Positions 26,252-34,538 of a DNA stretch of 35,297 nucleotides are shown here, piece by piece (the stretch's first letter is position 1; the number at the start of each line of letters is the position of its first letter). Below the pieces are notes generated by a model, which was given only the letters and a program-made list of their open reading frames with translations, searched no databases and was not told where the DNA came from. The stretch is from Halobacteriovorax sp. GTDB taxonomy: Bacteria; Bdellovibrionota; Bacteriovoracia; Bacteriovoracales; Bacteriovoracaceae. The DNA lies in NCBI GenBank assembly GCA_024686135.1, contig JAIBDQ010000018.1:1-35297 (forward strand), written 5' to 3'. A program made the translations under genes and the position numbers.

Positions 26252-26907
26252 CCAATTCCTCTCACTGTCTCAATCCAATCTTCCCCAATTTTTTGTCTAA
26301 TCTGTAAGACATGGGTATCAACGGTTCTCGTGGTTGGGTAGTTCTCATAGCCCCAAACTTTATTTAAGATTTCTTCCCTTGAAAAAGCTCGGTTTGGGCT
26401 TTCCGCGAGTAACTTTAAAAAGTCAAATTCCATTTTTGTAAATTCAACTTGCTTTTCAGCAACGGTAACAATTCTTTGGATAGAATCAATAATTAAGTCT
26501 CTTAAAGTTAAAACTTCTGCCGTATTGGTTGCATCGGACTGAGATTCTACTTTATCTCTAATTTGAACTCGAACTCTGGCCACTAACTCTCTTGGTTCAA
26601 AAGGCTTTGTAATATAGTCGCTTGCCCCTGATTCAAGTCCAATGACTTTATCGATAAGATCAGTTCTGGCAGTTAACATAATCACCGGTTGCTTTTTGCC
26701 TTCTCCCCTAATTTCTTTTAGGAAATCAATTCCTTGTCCATCGGGTAGCATCCAATCAAGAATGAGCAGTTTATAGTCATCAACCGTTTGTTCTTTAGCT
26801 TCTGCGATTGATTTGGCCCATGTGATCTCAAAACTTTCATCACTTAAATACTGTTTTAAACTTGTTCCTAAACTTTCATCATCCTCAACGATTAATATCT
26901 TATCCAT
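26227..26907 (-). CDS. OmpR-family response regulator
   Basis: ILIVEDDESLG, LLILDWMLPDGQG, ITKPFEPRELVARV, and winged-helix tail TRTVDTHVLQIRQKIGEDWIETVRGIGYRL. Confidence 0.93.
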   Translation of the reverse strand: MDKILIVEDDESLGTSLKQYLSDESFEITWAKSIAEAKEQTVDDYKLLILDWMLPDGQGIDFLKEIRGEGKKQPVIMLTARTDLIDKVIGLESGASDYITKPFEPRELVARVRVQIRDKVESQSDATNTAEVLTLRDLIIDSIQRIVTVAEKQVEFTKMEFDFLKLLAESPNRAFSREEILNKVWGYENYPTTRTVDTHVLQIRQKIGEDWIETVRGIGYRLKFEE

Positions 26908-28495
26908 TATTTTCTCCTAGTTTTTGATTTTTAAAACTAATCGTAAAAGAAGTAGGCTTAGGGTTAAAAAGCATTTGCCCCTCCATCTCTTTTACAACCT
27001 TCTTTACTATATTTAGACCTAGTCCAGTTCCTGAACTCTTATTGCCTTTCACAAACTCTCTTGTTAACTCTTCAAGATTATCAAAATCACATTCACCTAA
27101 ATCACTGACTTCCACATAAAGTTGCTCTTCTTTCCAACTTAGTTCGACATTAATAGGCTTCAAACCATGAGTTAGGGCATTCTCAACTAAATTTTTTACA
27201 CAAATAGCGACCCAGTAAGTATCAGTATTTAGCTCACAGTCTGTCTCTAAGTATTTAACCTTGAAATCATCCCCTAGTCTTTCATCATATCCACCAAGAA
27301 GCTCTTCAAAGTACATGTTTACACTATCAACCGTTTCAAAATTAAAGTTGATAAGATCTTTACTTTGCTGAGCCTTCAAATAGTTTCGACTGGTCTCGGT
27401 TAACCTCTGCATCCTATAGACCTCTGATGATAATCTTAAAAAAGCTTCTTGCGTTTCTTCGTCCATACCGTCATATCTCTTATTTAAACGCTCAATGGTG
27501 AGAAGCATACTCGTAATCGGTGTTCTAAACTCATGAGTTAAGACCTGCAAGGCCAATCTTCTTCTATCATCCTCAAGCCTTTGCCCTTTAATTTTTACTA
27601 AAAGTAGTCTTATAGAAACCACAATCATAATAAAGAGGCCTACAAAAACCCCCAAGGTTGAGGTGTTGGCCATTCTAAAGATATGTCGAACATTATAATT
27701 CCAACAAAGTTCCCCATCTTTATAGAAGCAACTTCTACTCACTTTATAAGTCTGAAGACTATAAGGAGAGCTCTCTAAAAAGTTATCAAGATCGTCCCTT
27801 AGGTAAATTCGATATTCTAAAATATTAAAGATCTTTGGATAACGTAGCCTTGCAAATAAGAAGTCGCGAGTAAGTATAGTCCCCTGCCCTTTTGCCAAAT
27901 CAGAAAGGGCATCTTCATCAAGCCTCTCTAAGATTGAATAGATTCCCCCGAGCTCTCCAATATTTGACCTAAGTTTTTTTAGTTCCATTGTATGAAAATA
28001 AGAAAGATGATTTTTAACCCAAGATTTTTCATCATATCCGCCTTTCTTTAAATTAAAGGCCAAGTAGGCAAAAGACTTTCCTGAGGGATGCATATAAGGA
28101 GGGTCAGTAAAAAAACTTGCTGGTAAATAAGAGCGCCCCCCACATCTAAACTCTTCCCAAACCCAAACCTTTTCAAAATTCTCCGTATTAATTAATTTAG
28201 TAAAACCTTTGAAACACTTCTTCGTTGTTGAATAAAGGATGCTGTTATCTGTTCCTGGCTCAGGTAGGGTATTGGCAGGGTCTAGCAATTTAAACTGCTC
28301 AGGTGAGAAATATAGGGAATTAAAATTGACTATGGACTGAGGAGCAACTCTTCTTTGGAAATCGGTCTTAATGGCCGTGATTTCCATGGTTTCTTCTTGC
28401 GTAGCGACATTAGAGCCCTGAATAAAAAGCGCGAAGTACCCAAGAGTGAAGGCAATACCTACGGCAGTGAATATCAAGGTTACATATAGCTTCAT
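26900..28495 (-). CDS. Sensor histidine kinase
   Basis: Two TMs flanking a large periplasmic domain, H-box LTHEFRTPITSM, N-box CVKNLVENALTHG, G-box KSSGTGLGLNIVKKVV. 8-bp overlap with the response regulator. Confidence 0.92.
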   Translation of the reverse strand: MKLYVTLIFTAVGIAFTLGYFALFIQGSNVATQEETMEITAIKTDFQRRVAPQSIVNFNSLYFSPEQFKLLDPANTLPEPGTDNSILYSTTKKCFKGFTKLINTENFEKVWVWEEFRCGGRSYLPASFFTDPPYMHPSGKSFAYLAFNLKKGGYDEKSWVKNHLSYFHTMELKKLRSNIGELGGIYSILERLDEDALSDLAKGQGTILTRDFLFARLRYPKIFNILEYRIYLRDDLDNFLESSPYSLQTYKVSRSCFYKDGELCWNYNVRHIFRMANTSTLGVFVGLFIMIVVSIRLLLVKIKGQRLEDDRRRLALQVLTHEFRTPITSMLLTIERLNKRYDGMDEETQEAFLRLSSEVYRMQRLTETSRNYLKAQQSKDLINFNFETVDSVNMYFEELLGGYDERLGDDFKVKYLETDCELNTDTYWVAICVKNLVENALTHGLKPINVELSWKEEQLYVEVSDLGECDFDNLEELTREFVKGNKSSGTGLGLNIVKKVVKEMEGQMLFNPKPTSFTISFKNQKLGENNG

Positions 28496-28608
28496 TCGTC
28501 TCCCAAATGCAGATTATCACCAATAAACCACCCTTTGTCAGGGTACTGTCAAAATCTAGCCTTTTTTGTTAAGGTCTGGGCCACAAAACTATAAATAAAG
28601 GCCAGTAG

Positions 28609-29382
28609 ATGATTATTTTAGGAATTGATTTAGAAGGTGTTAACCAAAACTTAGTAGAAAATGGGGTTAATTTAGAAGTAGACCGCGTTATCGAAATCGG
28701 AGCAGCCTTATGGGACTGGGAAGCAGGTCAACCAGTAAGCATGATCTCTGAAATAGTTAATGAGCCAGACCGATTAAAAATTTCTGAAGAGCTAGAAGAG
28801 TTAACCGGTATCTCTGAAAGCATCTGCCAAAAATGGGGCCTCGGAGAAAAACATATCGAAGCCACACTTAGAAACCTTGCCGCCATGATGGATAGAGCTG
28901 ATTATTGCATGGCCCATAATGGTACTAACTACGATGAGCCAATGATAAAGGCCATGTTCAAAAGGTTTAATATAGAAATGCCTGGAACAGTCTGGATCGA
29001 TACAATGGTAGACCTTGAATTCCCTAGACTAATCAAAGGAAGAAGCATGGCCCTTCTCGAACATGCCCATGGCTTTATAAATCCATTCCCTCACAGAGCG
29101 ATCACCGACGTTCTATCGATGTTAAAAATCGCTAGCAATTATGATATTAATAGAATGGCCAAGCTAGCTGAATCTCCTATTGTTAAAATTATTGCCAAAC
29201 TTAATGCTCCAAATTGGCGAAATGCCAACGAAGTGGATGCCTTTAATAAAGTTAAAAACAAAGTGGCAAAGGCCAGATTTAAATGGAATCCTTCTAAAAA
29301 AACTTGGTTCAAAGAAGTTCACCAAGTGCTCCTTGATGAAGGTAATATCAACTATGATTTTGATTGGTTTATTGAGCAATAA
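28609..29382 (+). CDS. DEDDh 3'-5' exonuclease (DnaQ-like) with C-terminal extension
   Basis: Exo I GIDLEG (DxE), Exo II AHNGTNYDEPMI, Exo III HRAITD (Hx4D). C-terminal ARFKWNPSKKTWFKEV. Confidence 0.85.
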   Translation: MIILGIDLEGVNQNLVENGVNLEVDRVIEIGAALWDWEAGQPVSMISEIVNEPDRLKISEELEELTGISESICQKWGLGEKHIEATLRNLAAMMDRADYCMAHNGTNYDEPMIKAMFKRFNIEMPGTVWIDTMVDLEFPRLIKGRSMALLEHAHGFINPFPHRAITDVLSMLKIASNYDINRMAKLAESPIVKIIAKLNAPNWRNANEVDAFNKVKNKVAKARFKWNPSKKTWFKEVHQVLLDEGNINYDFDWFIEQ

Positions 29383-29417
29383 CAATAAGTTAACCTTATT
29401 ATTAAAACCGACCTTTT

Positions 29418-29426
29418 TGCTAAAGT
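29418..29426 (+). promoter_or_regulatory. Possible extended -10 promoter for the coiled-coil/MotAB-like operon
   Basis: TGCTAAAGT (TGn + TAAAGT) upstream of ATG 29481; -35 not well defined. Confidence 0.35.
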
Positions 29427-29480
29427 AAATCCCTCGAGCACCCGACAAGTTAACTGTTAGATTTATGAACAGGAGACTTC

Positions 29481-32400
29481 ATGTCAGCTCACCACAATGA
29501 CGACGAAAACAAAGACGACGGTTCCGTTTGGACCTCCTATTCTGACTTATTCACAACTGTCGCCGTCATCTTTCTTGTTATGTTTGTCTTTGCCCTCCTC
29601 AGATCTGGAATAAATACGGCTAAGGCCCTGCGAGAAAAACAGGCACAAAAAGAAATCCTTGAAGGAAAGATTCCTGAAAAACTTGCTCTAGATAATCAAA
29701 AAAAGAAAGACACCTTAGATAAATCTATAAAAGAAATGGATAGTTTTAATGAAGTCATTGATCAAAAAATGATGGAAATTAATACTTTCCAAGAAAAAAT
29801 GAAAAAGCACCAAAATGTGATGGTGGATCTTCTTAAAGACCAAGAAATTAAAGAAACGGTTATGGCCGAACTTCGAAAGGAATTGGATCAAAAAGAAGTG
29901 GATATGGTTAAAACGACTCAAAAAATTGATGACCTCAATAAAACTATAGAACAAAAAATAGCCGCCTTGAGTGAGAATAAAAAAGAAACTATCGCTCTAG
30001 AGAAAAGGAAAATTGAGTTAAAAAAACAGATCGTCGACTGGGAACAAAAAGTTGTTGAAATAGAAGAACAACATGAAGAGAAAATCATTAAGAAGAATGA
30101 AGATATAAAAAGCCTGCAATTAGAGGTTTTAAATAAAGACCAATCCAACGACCAGCTAGAACAAAAAATAACTAACTTGAAAAAGGTAGAAATAGAGAAA
30201 GTTGAAATCATTAAAAGTCTTGAGAACAATGTCGAGGGTCTAAATAAAGATTTACTAACAAAGAAAGAAGAATTGAAAGGCCTTGAAAGTAATTTAATTG
30301 AAACTAAAAAAACCGTTAAGATTAAGTCTGCCAATATTGAAAATCTACAAAAGAAGCTCACAAACGAATTAGAAATAAATCAACAACTTGATAATAAAGT
30401 AGTCGACCTCTCTAAAGATCTTCGACAGACTCAAAAAGAAGTTAAACTGGCTAAGTCTGAAATTGCTCAGAACAAGAATCAAATACAGGAAAAAATTAAG
30501 AAGATCCAAGAATTAAAGCAAAATGTTGCTGATCAAAATCTTGTCAATCAAGATTTAAATAAAAATATTGAAAAGCTTGATCAGACTGTGACTAAAGCCA
30601 AAAACCAAATCAAGGCCCTTGAAAATCAAGTTAGTAATAAAGATCAAAGAATCACAAACTTAGATAAGGAATTAACCAATCTACAAAAAACTTATGATCA
30701 ATCAGTTATTGATAATCAAAAACTTAATAAAAAGTCAGAGAATCTAACTGCACAACTGGCCTTAACCACTGAACAGCTTCAATTAGAACAACTAGATAAA
30801 GCCAATATTGAAGTAGACTATAAGGCTGCCGTAAAGAAAGCCGAAGAGATGCATAAAAACATAGAGAACATGAGACAAAATGTAGATGGTTTACACAAAC
30901 AAATCACGGCTAAAGAAAACATCGTTAAAGATCTCGAAGTTCGTCTAGCTTCTTCAAAAGCCAAAAACTTTAAAAGTAATAACAAAAATACGGCACTCAA
31001 TAGTAAGGTTACGAGTCTAGAGACCCAAATTAATAAATTAAATAGTGAACTTAAAAATGAAAAAGAAAATAAAAATAAGGTTAATCAAGACTTAGCAAAC
31101 CTAGAACAAAATTATTCAAGAAATGAGAACAAAAGAAAAGAACTGAAGTCCGTTATTAATGGCCTTAATCGTCAGATAACAAATCTACAATCAGATATAA
31201 ATTCTAAAGATAGTAAGAACAAAGGACTTAATAACGAAGTAGCCAAGTTAATGAAGCAACTTGATGGGCAAATGAGTAATAACGGAAAACTAAGTCAGAA
31301 TATCGATTCTCTTAAAAAGCAAGTAAATGAACTAAACAGTTCACTTGGGCAAAGAGCGGCAAATCAAAAAACTCTTGAACAAAGGGTCGCCACACTTAAG
31401 AATGGCATTCTTAGAAGAGATGGAAACAATCAAGAGTTAAGTAAGAATATTGAGGATCTAGAAAATAAAGTTGCCGGACTCAATTCAGACCTTCAAAAGA
31501 AGGGCCAAACTGTAAAAGGGCTAGAGTCACTTTTAAAAGATTTACAGAGTAAATACGCCTCAGCCCAGAATGAATGGAGTAAAACTAAAAATCAGGGTAA
31601 CCAAAAAGATAATCTTATCTCGCAGCTAAAAAACCGAATCGCTACAATGAACAACCAGATCTCGAAGAATGGTCAGGTAAGCATGGGGATTAAAGAAAGG
31701 TTTGATCGCATGGCCAATGATTACTCTAAGGCACTAAACAGAAGTAAAGGGCAGGAGGAAGAGCTAAGAAAGCTAAATAATAAGGTTCGTGAACTCTATG
31801 CCCAAATGGAAACAGATAAATTTCAAGAGATTGAACCAAACAAACTAGAAGAAGAAAATACGATGCTAGCTCAGCAAAATGCCGTTCTTAAGAAGTTACT
31901 CGAAAGAAGAGAAAAGGAAGCTACCAATAAGGCAAAAGATGAAGGAAGAAAGATAGCTAGTGTTCAAAACTCACTACGGGCTCATATTGGAAAGAAAATC
32001 GCAGATAGAATGAAAGCTGCCAACTTAGATGTTTTTGTGGATCCTAACACTGGAGCCGTAATCCTAAGAATGGATAATAGCTTTTTGTTCAAGAGAAACT
32101 CGGCGGACTTATCTAATGGACTTAAAAAGACCTTAAAAAATGTCATCCCCCTTTATGTTGATGAATTGTTTAAAGATGCTGGAGTGGCAAACAAGATCAA
32201 TCACGTTAATATTATTGGTCACGCCTCCCCTAGACATAGACAAAAATACGTAGACCCGCTTGGCAAGAATATTAGGGCCTATAATTTCAACTTAGATTTA
32301 AGTTCAGACCGCGCAAGAAGTATTGTGAAATACATTTTTGGCCGTCAATTCGGAACTTTTGAATATGCACCTCAATTTAGGCAAAAAGTACAGGCCATAG

Positions 32401-32549
32401 GAAAAAGTTTTTCAGATCCTGTCCTAAGAAAACCTGGGTCAATAAAGAAGCCCAGTAATGACTGCGGAAAGTATGATTGTAAGCTAAGCCGCCGAGTAGA
32501 GATCAGTTTTACGCTTAAAGATAATAAAGACGTTTGGGAAAATAAATAA
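29481..32549 (+). CDS. MotB/ZorB-like single-TM protein with giant coiled coil and C-terminal OmpA-like peptidoglycan-binding domain
   Basis: N-terminal GSVWTSYSDLFTTVAVIFLVMFVFALL (MotB-type TM with Asp22); about 790 aa of charged heptad-like sequence; C-terminal VNIIGHASP...NLDLSSDRARSIVKYIF (NxxLSxxRA) and RRVEISF. Confidence 0.85.
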   Translation: MSAHHNDDENKDDGSVWTSYSDLFTTVAVIFLVMFVFALLRSGINTAKALREKQAQKEILEGKIPEKLALDNQKKKDTLDKSIKEMDSFNEVIDQKMMEINTFQEKMKKHQNVMVDLLKDQEIKETVMAELRKELDQKEVDMVKTTQKIDDLNKTIEQKIAALSENKKETIALEKRKIELKKQIVDWEQKVVEIEEQHEEKIIKKNEDIKSLQLEVLNKDQSNDQLEQKITNLKKVEIEKVEIIKSLENNVEGLNKDLLTKKEELKGLESNLIETKKTVKIKSANIENLQKKLTNELEINQQLDNKVVDLSKDLRQTQKEVKLAKSEIAQNKNQIQEKIKKIQELKQNVADQNLVNQDLNKNIEKLDQTVTKAKNQIKALENQVSNKDQRITNLDKELTNLQKTYDQSVIDNQKLNKKSENLTAQLALTTEQLQLEQLDKANIEVDYKAAVKKAEEMHKNIENMRQNVDGLHKQITAKENIVKDLEVRLASSKAKNFKSNNKNTALNSKVTSLETQINKLNSELKNEKENKNKVNQDLANLEQNYSRNENKRKELKSVINGLNRQITNLQSDINSKDSKNKGLNNEVAKLMKQLDGQMSNNGKLSQNIDSLKKQVNELNSSLGQRAANQKTLEQRVATLKNGILRRDGNNQELSKNIEDLENKVAGLNSDLQKKGQTVKGLESLLKDLQSKYASAQNEWSKTKNQGNQKDNLISQLKNRIATMNNQISKNGQVSMGIKERFDRMANDYSKALNRSKGQEEELRKLNNKVRELYAQMETDKFQEIEPNKLEEENTMLAQQNAVLKKLLERREKEATNKAKDEGRKIASVQNSLRAHIGKKIADRMKAANLDVFVDPNTGAVILRMDNSFLFKRNSADLSNGLKKTLKNVIPLYVDELFKDAGVANKINHVNIIGHASPRHRQKYVDPLGKNIRAYNFNLDLSSDRARSIVKYIFGRQFGTFEYAPQFRQKVQAIGKSFSDPVLRKPGSIKKPSNDCGKYDCKLSRRVEISFTLKDNKDVWENK

Positions 32550-32567
32550 CTCGTAAGGGAGTAAGTT

Positions 32568-33506
32568 GTGATACTTAACATGGTTTTTGACTTTTTTAGT
32601 AACTACCTAATTGAATTCATGGGTTCAATGCTTGTCATCGGTCTTGGATTCAGATGGGCCAGTTGGCATGCGAGTAAAAGGGAAGATGCCTATTTTACAG
32701 GTTTTACCTCTGAAATAGAAAAGACTATCCTACTTCAAAAAGATGTCACCCATGAACAAGTCGAAGATGTGGATAAGTATCTAGTAGAACTCCTAGAAAC
32801 GGTCAGTGAAAAGCTCCCCACTCGTAGCCTTAGAAATAAAAAGCAATCAAAGAGCAACCAGGAAACCGCCGAAAAAATGGGGGCTCAAAATGTTGTTTCC
32901 CTAAGAGAGTATGTAAAAGGGGATCAAAGCTTATTCCTTGGGATAAAAAATGAAAGTGCTTCTTTTAAGTCTAAGTTCCCACCAAATTTTAATGAGCTAA
33001 CAGATCGAATTCTGGAAAAAGATGACAACTGGAATAAGCTATTAAACTTTTTTCCAATAGGTCCGATTTCAAGGTTGATCGATATCCTACCAGGACTTTT
33101 TGTTGTCTTCGGAATCTTCGGTACTTTTATCGGAATCTCAATGGCGCTTCCAAAAATTGCAGAGATGGATTTTAATAATCTTGAAGCTTCAGGTGAAATA
33201 CTGACTCAGTTCGTACTAAGTGTAACTTATGCCATGAAAACAAGTATTGCTGGTATTCTCTTTTCAGTGATTATGACTCTTCTAAATACGATCGCTCCAG
33301 TAACTGGTATGAGAAATAGAACTTATAAAAAGATTTCAAATTGTTTTGAAAATATCTGGCATTCAATTCATGGTGAAAAGTCTATTGAGGAAGAAATGCA
33401 CGAAGTCCTTCCTGCTCTTTTAGAGGAAGTTAAGGCGCTTAGAAAAGCGGCTGAAGATAAAAATGAATCAGATGAGGAGAAACTTGAGCATAAGGAAGGA
33501 GCTTAA
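32568..33506 (+). CDS. MotA/TolQ/ExbB-type (ZorA-like) proton-channel family protein
   Basis: SRLIDILPGLFVVFGIFGTFIGISMALPKI...FVLSVTYAMKTSIAGILFSVIMTLLNTI. GTG start 32568 or ATG 32580. 18 bp after the MotB-like gene. Confidence 0.85.
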   Translation: MILNMVFDFFSNYLIEFMGSMLVIGLGFRWASWHASKREDAYFTGFTSEIEKTILLQKDVTHEQVEDVDKYLVELLETVSEKLPTRSLRNKKQSKSNQETAEKMGAQNVVSLREYVKGDQSLFLGIKNESASFKSKFPPNFNELTDRILEKDDNWNKLLNFFPIGPISRLIDILPGLFVVFGIFGTFIGISMALPKIAEMDFNNLEASGEILTQFVLSVTYAMKTSIAGILFSVIMTLLNTIAPVTGMRNRTYKKISNCFENIWHSIHGEKSIEEEMHEVLPALLEEVKALRKAAEDKNESDEEKLEHKEGA

Positions 33507-33508
33507 TC

Positions 33509-33994
33509 ATGAGCGCCATCGCAAACCTAGTTAAAGGTTGTCCCCTTTTTCATGAGATCTACGATAATGAAGTCGAAAAGATTTTGGCAGACTGTCTCGT
33601 GGCGACCTATCAGCCAGGTGACATCATCATGAAACAAGGCGAAGAAGGCACGGATATTTGTGTTATCTTAAGCGGCTATGCAAATATTTCAGTCCTAAAA
33701 GGTGAGGAAGAACATTTTATTGCGACCATTGGTCAGGGTGATATCTTTGGCGAAATGGTTTTAATTAATGAGACAAAAAGAACTGCCAATATTGTTTGCA
33801 AAGAAAAGTGCGACGTCCTTGTTTTGAGCTTTGAAAACTTTTATAAGTTTTTTAGCAAGAACCCCTCAGTCTTTGCCCTTATGGTTTTAAATGTAACGAG
33901 ACTAATTACCAAAAGACTTAAAAATTCTAATCTTGTTGTCCAAGAACTGAATCATAAAATCATTGAGCTAGAAGGAAAAAACAAGGCAGCATAA
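33509..33994 (+). CDS. Stand-alone cyclic nucleotide-binding domain protein
   Basis: CNB fold: YQPGDIIMKQGEEGTDICVILSGYANI...IGQGDIFGEMVLINETKRTANIVC. No C-terminal HTH. Starts 2 nt after the MotA-like stop. Confidence 0.88.
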   Translation: MSAIANLVKGCPLFHEIYDNEVEKILADCLVATYQPGDIIMKQGEEGTDICVILSGYANISVLKGEEEHFIATIGQGDIFGEMVLINETKRTANIVCKEKCDVLVLSFENFYKFFSKNPSVFALMVLNVTRLITKRLKNSNLVVQELNHKIIELEGKNKAA

Positions 33995-34014
33995 CTCAAT
34001 ACTTTCAATACCTT

Positions 34015-34053
34015 AGAGGCTGTCAATTCACCATCTCCCAGATGAAATCCTCT
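34015..34053 (+). terminator. Weak candidate terminator after the coiled-coil/MotA-like/CNB operon
   Basis: Nested inverted repeats AGAGG...CATCT-ccc-AGATG...CCTCT followed by CTTTCCTTTCC. Confidence 0.25.
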
Positions 34054-34089
34054 CTTTCCTTTCCATCTCACCATGCTTATCCTTAAGAT

Positions 34090-34533
34090 GTGAAAAACAC
34101 CGAAAAAGTTTCAAGATTATTAGCTGGCCCTGAAGTTAGATCATGGAGGGCCTTGTTCAATGCTTTTAAAAGCCTCTCTTCAGAGTTTGAGAGCAGCCTC
34201 TTAGAGCATGACTGTTCCGTACCGCGATTTCAGATTTTACTGCATCTCCATACTACTGGACCACATACTCCAGTAACACTAAGTAGATTAATGAAGGTAA
34301 GCCGAGCAAATATTACGACTTTCTTAAAAAGGTTAATTGAAGACGGTCTAATAAAGTCAACTCTAGAAAATGGCTCAGAAAAAAGACCTGCCTATCAGTT
34401 AACCAAAAAAGGTGTAAAGTTTTTTGAAACAGTACTTCCCTCTCATATTGGGAATGTAAAAAAGAAGATGCCTGCTTTTCCAGAGGAGCTTATCGCTCTT
34501 TTAGAAGAAATCCCCGAGACTCTTGAAAATTAA
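34090..34533 (+). CDS. MarR-family transcriptional regulator
   Basis: Winged-helix pattern VTLSRLMKVSRANITTFLKRLIEDGLIKSTLENGSEKRPAYQLTKKGVKFFE. GTG start without a clear SD. Confidence 0.8.
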   Translation: MKNTEKVSRLLAGPEVRSWRALFNAFKSLSSEFESSLLEHDCSVPRFQILLHLHTTGPHTPVTLSRLMKVSRANITTFLKRLIEDGLIKSTLENGSEKRPAYQLTKKGVKFFETVLPSHIGNVKKKMPAFPEELIALLEEIPETLEN

Positions 34534-34538
34534 TTATC

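Noticed and set aside
29384-29400. AATAAG-TTAAC-CTTATT hairpin just after the exonuclease stop
   Set aside because: Stem is short and AT-rich with no convincing T-tract; too weak to call a terminator.
29918-30361. 147-aa minus-strand Phe/Ser-rich ORF (also 29715-29954 and 30818-31000)
   Set aside because: Composition artefact of reading Lys/Glu-rich coiled-coil codons on the opposite strand.
29481-33506. Calling the locus a canonical Zorya system
   Set aside because: No ZorC/ZorD/ZorE-like gene is visible, and the long coiled coil is on the MotB-like rather than the MotA-like subunit. Only a ZorAB-like relationship is supportable.
29481-33506. Calling the pair flagellar motAB
   Set aside because: The giant coiled coil, the CNB partner and a TolQ/ZorA-type core, with no flagellar gene neighbours, do not fit ordinary MotAB.
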